64,000 bases of DNA from Georgenia soli (GCF_002563695.1 NZ_PDJI01000004.1:2108001-2172000); one strand, 5' to 3'. Positions 46,434-55,991 are shown, counted from the first letter of the stretch. Numbers and translations: made by a program. The notes: a model not told the origin generated them from the letters alone.

Positions 46434-47830
46434 GCACCACCATCGGCACCAGGAAGGCCACGGACACCGCGGCGCGCCGCGGGTTCCTCGACCGCTACTT
46501 CGGCATCACCGCCGAGGGCTCCACCATCCCGCGCGAGCTGCGGGCCGGCTTCACCACGTTCCTGACGATGAGCTACATCCTCTTCGTCAACCCCCAGGTC
46601 CTCTCGGCCGCGATCGACGTGCCCAACGCCTCGGTCCAGCTGCTGATGACGACGGCGATCGCCGCCTGCTTCGGCTCCCTCGTGATGGGTGTGATCGCCC
46701 GCTACCCGTTCGCCCAGGCGCCCGGGATGGGGCTCAACGCCTTCTTCTCCTACACCGTGGTGGCCGGCATGGGGGTACCGTGGCAGACGGCCCTCGGCGC
46801 CGTGTTCATCTCCGGCGTGCTCTTCGTGGTGCTCAGCGCCGTGGGCGCCCGCCGGGCGATCGTCATGGCGATCCCCATGAGCCTCAAGCTCGCCATCACC
46901 GCCGGCATCGGCTGCTTCCTCGCCTTCCTCGGCCTGCGCAGCGCCGGCCTGGTCGTCACGAACGAGGCGACCATGGTCAGCCTGGGGTCGCTGAGCAACC
47001 CGACCGCCTGGATCGCCATCATCGGCCTGCTGGTCACCGCGGTGCTCCTCCAGCTCAAGGTCAAGGGCGCCATCCTGTGGGGCATCCTCGGCAGCTCGGT
47101 GATCGCCATCGCGAGCGGCGCCAAGGTCTACCCCGGCGCCGACGGCGAGATGCAGTCCTTCGGCGGGTTCAGCAACGGCGTGGTCGCGGCCCCCATCTGG
47201 CCCTCCGAGCTCGTCGGCCAGCTCGACCTCGCGGGCGCCGTCGGACTCGGCCTCCTCAGCGTGGTCTTCACCTTCTTCTTCGTCGACTTCTTCGACGCGA
47301 CCGGCACCCTGACCGGCCTCGCGCAGCGCGCCGGCTACCTCGACGAGCGCGGCGACATGCCCCGCGCCAAGACCACCTTCGCCATGGACGGCCTCGCCGC
47401 CATGTTCGGCGCCTTCATGGGCACCTCGACCACCACCGCGTACGTGGAGAGCGCCTCGGGCATCGAGGACGGCGGCCGCACGGGGCTGACGTCGGCGACC
47501 ACGGGCATCCTCTTCGCGGCCGCCATGTTCCTGTGGCCCCTCGCCGGCGCGATCCCCGGCGCCGCCACGGCCCCGGCGCTGATCCTCGTCGGCGCGCTGA
47601 TGATGGACGGCATCCGCAACATCGCCTGGAACGAGATCTCGGAGGGCGTCCCCTCCTTCCTGGCGATCATCTCGATGCCGCTGACCTTCTCGATCGCCAA
47701 CGGCGTGAGCCTCGGCGTCATCAGCTACTGCGCCATCAAGCTCTTCACCGGCAAGGGGCGCGAGGTCCACATCATCCTGTACCTCGTCGCCGCACTCCTG
47801 GTGGCCAGGTACATCTTCCTCGACGGCTGA
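46430..47830 (+). CDS. AzgA-type purine permease (NCS2 family)
   Basis: A 466-residue membrane transporter. FLDRYFGITAEGSTIPRELRAGFTTFLTMSYILFVNPQVLS is the AzgA opening; ARYPFAQAPGMGLNAFFSYTVV near 85 and FFFVDFFDATGTLTGLAQRAG near 285 form the substrate site, and FMGTSTTTAYVESASGIEDGGRTGLTS near 330 is the NCS2 signature. These permeases import guanine, hypoxanthine or adenine by H+ symport. The ATG overlaps the deaminase stop (ATGA), so both are co-translated for guanine uptake and breakdown. Confidence 0.95.
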   Translation: MSTTIGTRKATDTAARRGFLDRYFGITAEGSTIPRELRAGFTTFLTMSYILFVNPQVLSAAIDVPNASVQLLMTTAIAACFGSLVMGVIARYPFAQAPGMGLNAFFSYTVVAGMGVPWQTALGAVFISGVLFVVLSAVGARRAIVMAIPMSLKLAITAGIGCFLAFLGLRSAGLVVTNEATMVSLGSLSNPTAWIAIIGLLVTAVLLQLKVKGAILWGILGSSVIAIASGAKVYPGADGEMQSFGGFSNGVVAAPIWPSELVGQLDLAGAVGLGLLSVVFTFFFVDFFDATGTLTGLAQRAGYLDERGDMPRAKTTFAMDGLAAMFGAFMGTSTTTAYVESASGIEDGGRTGLTSATTGILFAAAMFLWPLAGAIPGAATAPALILVGALMMDGIRNIAWNEISEGVPSFLAIISMPLTFSIANGVSLGVISYCAIKLFTGKGREVHIILYLVAALLVARYIFLDG

Positions 47831-47835
47831 GGCGC

Positions 47836-47892
47836 GGCGGTGCGCGGGACGGCCGGGCCCTCCGGCGGCCGTCCCGCGCACCGCCCGTTTTT
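47836..47892 (+). terminator. Rho-independent terminator after the purine operon
   Basis: A perfect 18-19 bp stem (GCGGTGCGCGGGACGGCC with its complement, 12-nt loop) is followed within two bases by TTTTT at 47888-47892. It is the strongest terminator in the window. Confidence 0.92.
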
Positions 47893-47985
47893 CCCTTCCC
47901 TCCGGGTGTCGATCCGCGGCACCCTCGTTCGTTGAGCAGGTGAGGGACGGACAGAGGGTCCGTCCCCCAGACGAAGGAGCCGAGG

Positions 47986-48342
47986 ATGACTCAGTACCTG
48001 ATCTCCGTGTGGGGCACCGAGGAGGAGTCCTACGAGAACCCCGACCCACAGGTCATGGAGAAGGCGTACGCGCAGGTCGAGGCCTTCAACAAGCGGATGC
48101 AGGAGACCGGCGCGTGGGTCTTCGCCGGCGGTCTCGAGGCGCCCAGCACCGCCACCACCGTCGACGCGTCGAACGGAGCCGACGCCGTCGTCACCGACGG
48201 ACCCTTCCTGGAGACCAAGGAGCAGCTCGGCGGCTTCTGGGTGCTCGAGGCGCCCGACCTCGACGCCGCCCTCGACCTCGCCCGCGAGGCCTCGGCCGCC
48301 TGCATGGGCAAGGTGGAGGTCCGCCCCTTCCAGGCGGAGTGA
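47986..48342 (+). CDS. YCII/DGPF domain protein linked to ECF42 sigma factor
   Basis: A 118-residue ferredoxin-like-fold protein of the YCII family. MTQYLISVWGTEEES starts it, and the motif VTDGPFLETKEQLGGFWVLEA near residue 68 is the DGPF signature. Genes of this type precede ECF42-group sigma factors in many actinobacteria, as here. It ends in a TGA overlapped by a GTG, the original start-stop junction of the sigma gene. Enzymatic role unknown. Paralogue of the gene at 15566. Confidence 0.9.
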   Translation: MTQYLISVWGTEEESYENPDPQVMEKAYAQVEAFNKRMQETGAWVFAGGLEAPSTATTVDASNGADAVVTDGPFLETKEQLGGFWVLEAPDLDAALDLAREASAACMGKVEVRPFQAE

Positions 48343-48380
48343 CGACGGCGCCCGCCGGTGACGTCTGCGCGGTGGCGACG

Positions 48381-48480
48381 GCGGTGGTCCGATGACGACG
48401 GCGGTGGCCTGGTGACGACGGCGGTGGCCTGGTGACGACGGCGGTGGTGCGGTGACGACGGCGGTGGTGCGGTGACGACG
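48381..48480 (+). repeat. Five 20-bp tandem units upstream of the sigma factor start
   Basis: Units at 48381, 48401, 48421, 48441 and 48461 share gcggtgg-cc-ggtgacgacg with changes at a few positions. Each carries an ATG or GTG in the same place (48392, 48412, 48432, 48452, 48472). Consecutive units fall in different frames, and GTG 48412 and 48472 are in frame with the sigma factor. Confidence 0.92.
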
Positions 48481-49713
48481 GCGGCGACGGACGCCGTCGG
48501 CCGGGTCTTCCGCGAGGAGTACGGCCGGTGCGTGGCCACCCTCACCCGCGTCCTCGGCGACCTCACCGCCGCCGAGGACGCGGTCCAGGACGCCTTCGCC
48601 ACGGCCGTCGAGCGGTGGCCGGCCGACGGCGTCCCGCCCAACCCGGGGGCCTGGATCGTCGTCACCGCCCGGCGCCGGGCGATCGACCGCCTGCGCCGGG
48701 AGGCCAAGCGCGACGACAAGCAGGCCCAGGCGGCGCTGCTGCTCGCGCAGGACGGACCGGAACCGGTGGGGCCAGTGAGAGACGACCAGCTGCGCATGCT
48801 CTTCACGTGCTGCCACCCGGCCCTCGCGCCGGCGAGCCGGGTGGCGCTCACCCTGCGCACCCTCGGCGGGCTGACGACGGCGGAGATCGCCCGCGCCTTC
48901 CTCGTGCCGGAACTGACGATGGCCCAGCGCCTGGTCCGGGCGAAGCGGAAGATCAGCGCCGCGCGGATCCCGTACCGCGTGCCGGAGGACCATGACCTGC
49001 CGGACCGGCTGCGGTCCGTGCTCGCCGTGATCTACCTGGTGTTCAACGAGGGCTACGTCGCCTCGGCCGGCGCCGACCTCACCCGCCCCGACCTCTCCGC
49101 CGAGGCGATCCGGCTCGGACGCGTGCTCCTGGAGCTCATGCCGGACGAGCCGGAGGTCCGCGGCCTGCTCGCCCTCATGCTCCTCACCGAGTCACGCCGC
49201 GGCGCCCGCACCACGGAGGACGGTGCGCTGGTACCGCTGCCGGAGCAGGACCGCTCGCGGTGGGACCGGGCCCTGGTGGCCGAGGGGCAGCGGCTGGTGC
49301 GCGACTGCCTGCGCCGCAACGCGCCAGGTCCCTACCAGGTCCAGGCCGCCATCGCCGCCGTGCACAGCGACGCCGCGAGCGCGGAGGAGACGGACTGGTC
49401 CCAGGTGCTCGCGCTCTACGACCAGCTGCTGGCCATGGCGCCGACGCCGGTCGTCCGGCTGAACCGCGCCGTCGCCCTCGCCGAGGTGGCCGGGCCCGCG
49501 GAGGCCCTGGCGGTGGTCGACGGCCTGGACCTGGACGGCTACCACCTGTTCCACGCCGTGCGCGCGGACCTGCTGGCCCGGCTCGGCCGCCGCGCGGAGG
49601 CTGCGACAGCGCTCGAGCGGGCGATCGGCCTGACCGGGAACGAGGCGGAGCGGGACCTGCTGCGCCGTCGGCTGGCCGGGCTGGGCGGGACCTCGTCCGC
49701 CGCCCGGCCGTAG
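48472..49713 (+). CDS. ECF42-group RNA polymerase sigma factor with C-terminal TPR-like domain
   Basis: A 413-residue sigma factor, much longer than ordinary ECF factors. Region 2 is [37 protein letters not shown], and region 4 is [35 protein letters not shown] near residue 130. The 230-residue helical C-terminal extension (from [22 protein letters not shown]) fits the DUF6596/TPR domain of ECF42 and contains the conserved NEGYVAS. There is no anti-sigma factor; the DGPF protein upstream is the usual partner. GTG 48472 has no strong ribosome site, so translation probably depends on the repeat junction. Confidence 0.9.
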   Translation: MTTAATDAVGRVFREEYGRCVATLTRVLGDLTAAEDAVQDAFATAVERWPADGVPPNPGAWIVVTARRRAIDRLRREAKRDDKQAQAALLLAQDGPEPVGPVRDDQLRMLFTCCHPALAPASRVALTLRTLGGLTTAEIARAFLVPELTMAQRLVRAKRKISAARIPYRVPEDHDLPDRLRSVLAVIYLVFNEGYVASAGADLTRPDLSAEAIRLGRVLLELMPDEPEVRGLLALMLLTESRRGARTTEDGALVPLPEQDRSRWDRALVAEGQRLVRDCLRRNAPGPYQVQAAIAAVHSDAASAEETDWSQVLALYDQLLAMAPTPVVRLNRAVALAEVAGPAEALAVVDGLDLDGYHLFHAVRADLLARLGRRAEAATALERAIGLTGNEAERDLLRRRLAGLGGTSSAARP

Positions 49714-49720
49714 CCGTCGA

Positions 49721-50764
49721 TCAGTGCCCGCGCTCGTGGTGACCCCGGGGCTGTGCCACGTGGGCGGAGCCCTCGGCGTCTCCCCGCTCACGGGTGGCGT
49801 ACAGGCTGGTGGCGGTGACCACGGCCAGGATGACGAGAATGACCGCGAGCGACAGCAGGGTCGGGATCTCCGGCACGCCGGGCCACACGCCGTGGGCCCA
49901 GTGCAGGACGAGCTTGACCCCGATGAACCCGAGGATCGCAGCCAGCCCGTAGCCCAGGTGCACCAGCTTGCTCAGCGCGCCCTGGAGGACGAAGTAGAGC
50001 GCCCGCAGCCCCAGCAGGGCGAACGCGTTCGTCGCGAAGACCAGGTAGGGGTCTCCGGTGATGCCGTACACGGCCGGCACCGAGTCGACGGCGAAGACGA
50101 CGTCCGTCGCGAAGACCGCGGCCACGACGACGGCGAGCGGTGTCAGCATCCGGCGCCCACCCTCGACGACGCTCAGGCGGGGACCGCGGTAGTCCTCGGT
50201 CACCGGCATGAACCGCCGCAGGATCCGCACCGACCGCATCGACGACACGTCCACGTCATGACTGCTCCCGGCGAGCTGGTCCCGCAGGATCTTCGCCGCG
50301 GTCACGAGCAGGATCGCGCCGAACAGCAGGAAGGCCCAGCTGAAGTTCGCCAGGACCGCCGCACCCAGGGCGATGAAGATGCCGCGCAGCACCAGCGCAC
50401 CGACGATCCCGAACAGCAGCACGCGTTGCTGCAGGACGGCGGGGACCGCGAACGCGGACAGCAGAAGCATGAACACGAAGAGGTTGTCGACCGAGAGGGA
50501 CTTCTCCACCAGGTATCCGGTCAGGTACTCCACACCCGTCGTCGACCCGTACCTGGCCCAGATCCAGGCACCGAAGGCCAGGGGCAGAGCGATGTAGAAG
50601 GTGCTCCAGCCGACCGCCTCCCTCATGGAGACCTCGTGCGGCTTGCGGGTCACCGCGAAGTCCAGGACGAGCAGCGCGACGACGAACCCGATCGTCACCG
50701 TCCACAGCGTCGGCGTCCCGATGGTGGCCAGCGAGGTCCCCGGGGTGGCGGCGTGAATCAGCAA
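49721..50764 (-). CDS. TerC family membrane protein
   Basis: A 347-residue polytopic protein. VTIGFVVALLVLDFAVTRKPHEVSMREA is the TerC opening; VEKSLSVDNLFVFMLL near 90 and AAVFATDVVFAVDSVPAVYGIT near 220 give the paired Asp motifs of a metal-binding site. Members export manganese or support metallation of secreted proteins. TTG 50764 has GGAGA 4 bp upstream, and no better start exists. A manganese riboswitch was looked for upstream and not found. Confidence 0.9.
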   Translation of the reverse strand: MLIHAATPGTSLATIGTPTLWTVTIGFVVALLVLDFAVTRKPHEVSMREAVGWSTFYIALPLAFGAWIWARYGSTTGVEYLTGYLVEKSLSVDNLFVFMLLLSAFAVPAVLQQRVLLFGIVGALVLRGIFIALGAAVLANFSWAFLLFGAILLVTAAKILRDQLAGSSHDVDVSSMRSVRILRRFMPVTEDYRGPRLSVVEGGRRMLTPLAVVVAAVFATDVVFAVDSVPAVYGITGDPYLVFATNAFALLGLRALYFVLQGALSKLVHLGYGLAAILGFIGVKLVLHWAHGVWPGVPEIPTLLSLAVILVILAVVTATSLYATRERGDAEGSAHVAQPRGHHERGH

Positions 50765-50901
50765 CGAGTCTCCAAGCGTTCGTCAGGGCGGCTCTCGAGC
50801 ATCTTCACCCGGGCACCAGACCCACGCATTCGCAGAGGCGGTGAGGACGACAACAGCACCTGGGGCGGCTCTCCCCGCTCTCCCGGCGCACTCCGCTGTT
50901 A

Positions 50902-50933
50902 GCATCGCCGCTGAAAAGCGTCTTTCGCGATGC
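50902..50933. promoter_or_regulatory. Structured inverted repeat between TerC and MFS genes
   Basis: GCATCGC/GCGATGC (arms 50902-50908 and 50927-50933) encloses a small hairpin CGCT-GAAA-AGCG. It overlaps a second repeat CTTTC-N8-GAAAG. It lies between the divergent TerC and MFS starts and may be an operator or a 5' structure. Candidate -10 sequence TTAGCAT is at 50899. Confidence 0.4.
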
Positions 50934-50960
50934 AGAAAGTAGACATGGTGGCTGGAGCCT

Positions 50961-52241
50961 GTGAACGGGGCTGAGAACTCCGCCCACGAGGGCCGGGCTC
51001 GCCCACCGGTCGGGCCCCGAGACGACGCCACTCCCGCGCGGTCAGTCTCGACGTCGACAGACCCTGGGACGAACCGTTCAGCTGCGTGGCTGCTGGTGGC
51101 GGTCGCGCTCGTCGCCGCGAATCTCCGGGTCGCGATCACCAGCGTGGGAGCCATCCTCGACCAGGTCGGCGCGGCCACCGGACTGTCGACGGCGCAGGCC
51201 GGCGTGCTGACGGCGCTGCCGGTGCTCAGCTTCGCCCTCCTCGGGGGAGCGAGCCCTGCCCTGGTGCGCCGGTTCGGCGTGGACCGCGTGATGGGCGCGG
51301 CGGTGTCCCTCCTCACCGTCGCGCTCGTGGTCCGCCTCGCGGGAGACGCGACCTGGTTGCTGACCGGCACCCTGCTGGCGTGCGCGGGCATCGCGGTGGC
51401 CAACGTGCTGATCCCGGTGGTCGTCAAGCGGCGCTTCGCCCTGCGCATCGGCTTCGTCACCGGCGTCTACACGGCGGCCCTCGCCGCCGGGTCCGCCCTG
51501 GCGGCGGGCGTCACGGCGCCCATCGCCCTCGCCGGCGGGTGGCGCCTGGGCCTGGGGGTCTGGGCCGTCCCGGCCGCCCTGGCCGCCGTGACGTGGTGGA
51601 CGGCGACGGGTGCGCTGCGATCGGCCGACCGCCGGCGCCGCGCCGGACGGGGCCCGCGTGAGCGTCCCGTGTCACGCCGCCTGTGGTCGAGCCCGCGGAC
51701 CTGGGCACTGACGCTGTTCTTCGGGACCCAGTCCCTGCTCGCCTACTCGGTGATGGGCTGGCTGCCGGCCATCTACCGGGACGCCGGGTTCAGCGAGACC
51801 GGCGCCGGCACACTCCTCGCCGTCTCCATCCTCGTGGGGGTGCCGATCTCGTTCACCGTTCCGTCGCTGGCCGCCCGCAACCACCACCAGAGCTGGTGGG
51901 CCGTGGGTCTGACCGCCGCGGCGATCGTCGGTCTCGCCGGACTCCTCGTGGCCCCGGCCGAGGCGGCGCTGCTCTGGGCGATCCTCCTGGGTGTCGGAGG
52001 CGGCGCTTTCCCGCTGGCCCTGGCGTTCTTCAGCCTCCGGGCGGCCACCCCGGCCGACACCGCGTGGCTCTCCGCCGTCGGGCAGAGCCTGGGGTACCTC
52101 CTGGCCATCGTCGGCCCCCTCGGTGTCGGCTTCCTCCACGCGACCACGGGAGGCTGGACCGCTCCGCTGACCCTCCTCATCGGCGCCATGGTCGTCCAGG
52201 CCGGGGCCGGTTTCGTCTCCGGACGGGCCGGCCACGCGTAG
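50961..52241 (+). CDS. CynX/NimT family MFS transporter
   Basis: A 426-residue MFS protein with a 40-residue hydrophilic N-terminal tail and twelve helices. VAANLRVAITSVGAILDQVGAATGLSTAQAGVLTALPVLSFALLG is the CynX/NimT signature around helices 1-2, and RIGFVTGVYTAALAAGSALAAGVTAPIA lies near 155. Substrates of this family include cyanate and 2-nitroimidazole-type drugs; the role here is unknown. GGAG lies 4 bp before GTG 50961. Confidence 0.9.
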   Translation: MNGAENSAHEGRARPPVGPRDDATPARSVSTSTDPGTNRSAAWLLVAVALVAANLRVAITSVGAILDQVGAATGLSTAQAGVLTALPVLSFALLGGASPALVRRFGVDRVMGAAVSLLTVALVVRLAGDATWLLTGTLLACAGIAVANVLIPVVVKRRFALRIGFVTGVYTAALAAGSALAAGVTAPIALAGGWRLGLGVWAVPAALAAVTWWTATGALRSADRRRRAGRGPRERPVSRRLWSSPRTWALTLFFGTQSLLAYSVMGWLPAIYRDAGFSETGAGTLLAVSILVGVPISFTVPSLAARNHHQSWWAVGLTAAAIVGLAGLLVAPAEAALLWAILLGVGGGAFPLALAFFSLRAATPADTAWLSAVGQSLGYLLAIVGPLGVGFLHATTGGWTAPLTLLIGAMVVQAGAGFVSGRAGHA

Positions 52242-52315
52242 CGACGAACCCGGCGGGGTCCTGACGGAGTCGGCCCCCGCACGGACGAGCGTCCACCGGC
52301 GCCGAGTGGCCGGGG

Positions 52316-53854
52316 TTACCGGGTCTCGCTGATCCGCTCGGCCGGCACGAGGTCGGGCTCTCCACCGCCGTCGGCCGGGCTGCCGCCGGTGGCACGGCTG
52401 CCGCCCGTGGAGCGCCCGTCGCCCGTGGCCCGGCGGTCATCCGTGGAGCGGACCGTGCCGCCCGACTGGGCCGCGAAACCACCCAGCAGGGCACCGAGGT
52501 CGATCCCCGACAGACCCTGCACCACGGCCTGGCCCTCGCCGAGCACCTGCCCGGCGATCTTCGAGACCGCGCCGGCACCGTCTGTCGAGACCACCGTGAG
52601 GTTGTCGATCTGCCCGACCGGCTCCGCGGCCGCGCGCATGATCTCCGGGAGCGTGGTGACGAGCTGCTGGACGATCACGGCCTGCCCCTGCTCGGCCAGC
52701 GCCTTCGCCTGGGCCTCGGTGGCCGCAGCGGCTGCCAGACCCTCCGCCCGGGCCGCCTCGGCGCGGGCCCGGCCGAGCGTCTCGACAGCCTCGGCCTCGT
52801 TCTTCTGCGCGGCCAGCTCAGCCTCGGCGAGGGTGCGGCGCTGGAACGCCTCGGCCTCCGCCTCGGCCTTCCTGGCGTCCCGCTCACCCTCGGCCTGCTT
52901 GGCCGCGGCGTAGGCGGAGGCGTCGGCCGGCTTGCGCACGTCGATGTCGAGCTGCTGCTCGGCCACCCTGGCCTTCTCCTGCAGGGCCTCGCGCTCCTGC
53001 TCCGCCACCAGCCGGTCCTGCTCGGCGCGGGCGAGCTGCCCGGAGGCCTGGGCCTCCGCCGCGGCGCGGTCAGTCTGCGCCTGGATGGCGGCCTGCTTGA
53101 GGGCGAGGTCGCGCTGGCGCTCGGCGATCTGCTCCTGCGCCTGGATCTGGGCGGTCTCCGACGCCAGACGTGCCTCGGCCTCCTGCACCTCGGCGATCTG
53201 GCGGGCGCGGGCCGCCTGCGCGCGCCCCAGGTTGGCGAGGTAGTCCGACCCCGGGGTGGAGATGTCGGAGAGGTTCACCAGGTCGATGTGGAAGCCCTGC
53301 TGGTGCAGGTCCGGGCGGATGGAGTCGAACACCTGCCGCTGCAGGGCCTCCCGGTCGGAGATGATCTCCTCCACCGTCATCGAGCCGAGCACCGGCCGGA
53401 GCGCGCCCTCGAGGGCCTGCTGGAGCGGCTGCTCGAGGTTCGCCTGCTGGCTGGTGAAGCGCTGGGCGGCGCGGCGCACGCCGTCGGCGTCGCCGCGGAC
53501 CTTGAAGAGCACCGACGCCTTGACGCCCACCGCGATGAAGTTCTTGTCCACCCCCTCGACCGTCAGGGAGAGCTGTCGCTGCTCGAGAGAGATCTTGGTG
53601 ACCGACTCGAAGAACGGCTTCACGAACGCCCGGCCGCCGATGACGACGCGCGGCCCCTTGCCCTCGGCGACGTCGGTCGAGCCAGGAAGAGCGTCGAGGC
53701 TGCCCGTGGGGCCGCCCCGGTCGCTGCGGCCGACGATGACGAGCGCCTCGTTGAGGTCCACCGTGCGGATGGACCGCCGGATCGTCACGAAGACGACGAG
53801 AGCCGCCACGATGAGGATCCCCAGGACCGGGATGCTGCCGAGAATGAGTTCCAC
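52316..53854 (-). CDS. SPFH/flotillin family membrane scaffold protein
   Basis: A 512-residue flotillin. The N-terminal helix ILGSIPVLGILIVAALVVFVTI anchors it; the SPFH/PHB domain spans about residues 30-210 and includes VEEIISDREALQRQVFDSIRPDLHQQGFHI. Residues 215-400 are a long Ala/Glu/Gln-rich coiled coil with EAR repeats, and the C-terminus ends in a degenerate RSTGG/RATGG repeat. Such proteins organise membrane microdomains. GTG start at 53854. Confidence 0.92.
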   Translation of the reverse strand: MELILGSIPVLGILIVAALVVFVTIRRSIRTVDLNEALVIVGRSDRGGPTGSLDALPGSTDVAEGKGPRVVIGGRAFVKPFFESVTKISLEQRQLSLTVEGVDKNFIAVGVKASVLFKVRGDADGVRRAAQRFTSQQANLEQPLQQALEGALRPVLGSMTVEEIISDREALQRQVFDSIRPDLHQQGFHIDLVNLSDISTPGSDYLANLGRAQAARARQIAEVQEAEARLASETAQIQAQEQIAERQRDLALKQAAIQAQTDRAAAEAQASGQLARAEQDRLVAEQEREALQEKARVAEQQLDIDVRKPADASAYAAAKQAEGERDARKAEAEAEAFQRRTLAEAELAAQKNEAEAVETLGRARAEAARAEGLAAAAATEAQAKALAEQGQAVIVQQLVTTLPEIMRAAAEPVGQIDNLTVVSTDGAGAVSKIAGQVLGEGQAVVQGLSGIDLGALLGGFAAQSGGTVRSTDDRRATGDGRSTGGSRATGGSPADGGGEPDLVPAERISETR

Positions 53855-53996
53855 GGGTCTGCCCTTCGCTCGTCGGACGCGCCGATGGCGTCGGGCGCGC
53901 GAGGATTCGGTCCCATCCTGCCGGGAAATCGTTGCGCGCAGGACTCTTTTCCACAGTCCGGAACCTGGATGGCGAGTCCGACGGCGGCCGCGAGCA

Positions 53997-55307
53997 TCAC
54001 GCCCGGGGCTCGGGGACCACCCAGGCCCCGTCTCGCGGGCGCAGCGTCAGGAGCGGGTCGAGCGTCAGCGGCCGGTCCGGCACCGGGCGGAGCCGCCAGC
54101 GGGCCAGGATCGTCGCCAGCGTGAGGATGCCCTCGGTCCAGGCGAACTGCTCGCCGATGCACTGCCGGGTCCCGCCACCGAAGGGGAAGTAGGCGAACCG
54201 CGGCCGCTCGCCGCCGGGCCCCAGGAACCGGTCCGGGGCGAAGGATCGCGGGTCCTGCCACCATCGCGGGTCCCGGTGGACCACCCACTGCGATGCGAGC
54301 AGCACCGTGCCGGGGGGTATCTCGACCCTGCCCAGCTGGGTCGCGACACGTGCCTGCCGCCCGATCGCCCACGACGGCGGGAAGAGCCGGAGCGCCTCGG
54401 CGAGCACCGCACGGGTCAGGGGCAGGCGCTCGAGGTCGTCGACCGACGGTCCGCGACCCGTCCCGGTGACGTCCTGCACCTCCGCGGCGACGCGGTCCTG
54501 GACCTGCGGGTACGCGGCGAGGAGGTGCCCGGCGAAGGCCAGCGCGTTCGCCGTCGTCTCGTGGCCGGCGAGCAGCATGGTGACGATCTGGTCCCGGGCG
54601 TGGCGGGGGTCGGCGTCCTCGAGCAGCAGGGTGAGGAGGTCGTCACCGCCTCTGCGGTGCGCCCGCTCGGCGACGAGCCGGCTCGTCAGCGCGTCGAGCG
54701 CCCGCGTGCCGCGCCGGACGCGCCACCGGGTCGGTGGCAGCCGGACCAGAGCGCCGCCCATCGGCAGCATGAGCACCGGGTAGGCCGACAGCAGGTCGCG
54801 CACGGCCGCCGAGACGAGCGCGACGTCGTCGTCCAGGCTCGTCCCGAAAAGGGTGCGGCCCGCGACGGTCAGGGTCGAGCGCACGGTCTCCGCGTGCAGG
54901 TCCAGCGGGCGCCCCGGGACCCACCGGTCCGCGGTGGCTGCCGCGACGTCGAGCATCTCCTCGCCGTAGCGGGCCACGCGCCTGCGGCTGAAGGCGCCCT
55001 GCAGGAGCCGCCGGTCGTGCAGGTGTGCCTCGCCCTCGCTGGTGAGCAGGCCGTCCCCGAGGACGGCCCGCGCCCGCTGCAGGACGGGGCTCTTGGTCAC
55101 GTCGTGCTGCCTGACGGTGAGCATCTCCCGCACCGCGTCCGGGTGGGAGAGCAGGACCACGGGGGAGGAGCCGATCCGGAGCGCCACGGCGTCCCCGTGC
55201 ACGCGGGCGCACCGGGTCAGGAAGGAGAGCCGGTCACGACGCAGCTGCAGCGCGTTGCCGACCAGCGGCAGCGGCACCGGGCCGGGAAGGTCGGTCACCG
55301 TCGGCAC
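53997..55307 (-). CDS. Cytochrome P450
   Basis: A 436-residue P450. The I-helix motif MLLAGHETTANAL near 250, the K-helix EALRLFPP near 310 (ExxR), the PERF-like FAPDRFLG near 365 and the heme loop FGGGTRQCIGEQFA near 385 are intact. It resembles soluble CYP110-like actinobacterial P450s; the redox partner and substrate are unknown. GTG 55307 opens with PTVTDLPGPVPLPLVGNALQL. No ferredoxin gene is nearby. Confidence 0.93.
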   Translation of the reverse strand: MPTVTDLPGPVPLPLVGNALQLRRDRLSFLTRCARVHGDAVALRIGSSPVVLLSHPDAVREMLTVRQHDVTKSPVLQRARAVLGDGLLTSEGEAHLHDRRLLQGAFSRRRVARYGEEMLDVAAATADRWVPGRPLDLHAETVRSTLTVAGRTLFGTSLDDDVALVSAAVRDLLSAYPVLMLPMGGALVRLPPTRWRVRRGTRALDALTSRLVAERAHRRGGDDLLTLLLEDADPRHARDQIVTMLLAGHETTANALAFAGHLLAAYPQVQDRVAAEVQDVTGTGRGPSVDDLERLPLTRAVLAEALRLFPPSWAIGRQARVATQLGRVEIPPGTVLLASQWVVHRDPRWWQDPRSFAPDRFLGPGGERPRFAYFPFGGGTRQCIGEQFAWTEGILTLATILARWRLRPVPDRPLTLDPLLTLRPRDGAWVVPEPRA

Positions 55308-55328
55308 GCGAACACGGTAACGCCCGAC

Positions 55329-55865
55329 CTACCCGCGCTCACCCCCGCCGGCGGCCTGCGTGACGGACCAGGTCAGCTCCCCGGTCGACAGGGGCTGTCC
55401 CTGCACGTCGTCGAGGTCCGGCATCTCGACGCTGACGACGGCCGTGACCTCGTAGGGCTCGCTGCGGCCCGGCACCACCCAGGTGTTCTCGCCGGCGTCG
55501 GCGGGACTCAGCCCGGCCACCTGGACGTCGACGGCGGCGTCGAGCTCCTCCCGCAGCGCGTCGGGCGCGACGGCGAAGAGCTCGCTGGTGTCGAGGCGGA
55601 GGACGGCGCGCAGCCCCTCCCCCTCGACGGTGACGCGTGCCGTCGTCGTGAAGGTGACGGTCTCGCCCGGCACCACGACGAGCTCGTCGCCCGCCTCGCG
55701 GCCGGAGGCGGTGACGGTCGCCCCCACGGCCTCCACCTTCACCGCGCCCGGAGTGATCGGTGCGCCGGCGTCCACGGACCCGAAAGCCTGCGGGACAGCC
55801 GCGGCGAGCAGCAGCGCAGCGCCGGCCAGCGTGGTGGCTGCAGCGCTGAGCGTGGGTCTGGACAA
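55329..55865 (-). CDS. Exported protein with alternate-type signal peptide
   Basis: A 178-residue secreted protein. LSRPTLSAAATTLAGAALLLAAAVPQAFG is the signal, and SVDAGAPITPGAVKVEAVGATVTASG the mature start, similar to SipW-processed alternate-type signal-peptide proteins; the mature part is all beta-strand with acidic loops (VVSVEMPDLDDVQGQPL). TTG 55865 is favoured because GGGAG lies 6 bp upstream, and an upstream in-frame start would hide the signal. Function unknown. Confidence 0.7.
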   Translation of the reverse strand: MSRPTLSAAATTLAGAALLLAAAVPQAFGSVDAGAPITPGAVKVEAVGATVTASGREAGDELVVVPGETVTFTTTARVTVEGEGLRAVLRLDTSELFAVAPDALREELDAAVDVQVAGLSPADAGENTWVVPGRSEPYEVTAVVSVEMPDLDDVQGQPLSTGELTWSVTQAAGGGERG

Positions 55866-55978
55866 GAACGACTCCCGGTGACGAGGTGCTGGACCGCAGC
55901 GGCGGCGGAGAGGACCGTTGTGCGGTACCGACATCACGACACTGCCAACACTTCGCTGCGTGAACGTCCGAAATCCGG

Positions 55979-55991
55979 AGGCAATAGTTGC
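55979..55991. promoter_or_regulatory. Palindrome GGCAA-TAG-TTGCC
   Basis: A perfect 5+3+5 inverted repeat lies in the 276-bp gap between the divergent exported-protein and DUF4190-like genes, at a position suited to an operator. No other feature was seen in that gap. Confidence 0.35.

Noticed and set aside
50765..50960. Manganese (yybP-ykoY) riboswitch upstream of TerC
   Set aside because: The conserved core segments of this class were looked for on the minus strand and not found; only simple inverted repeats are present.
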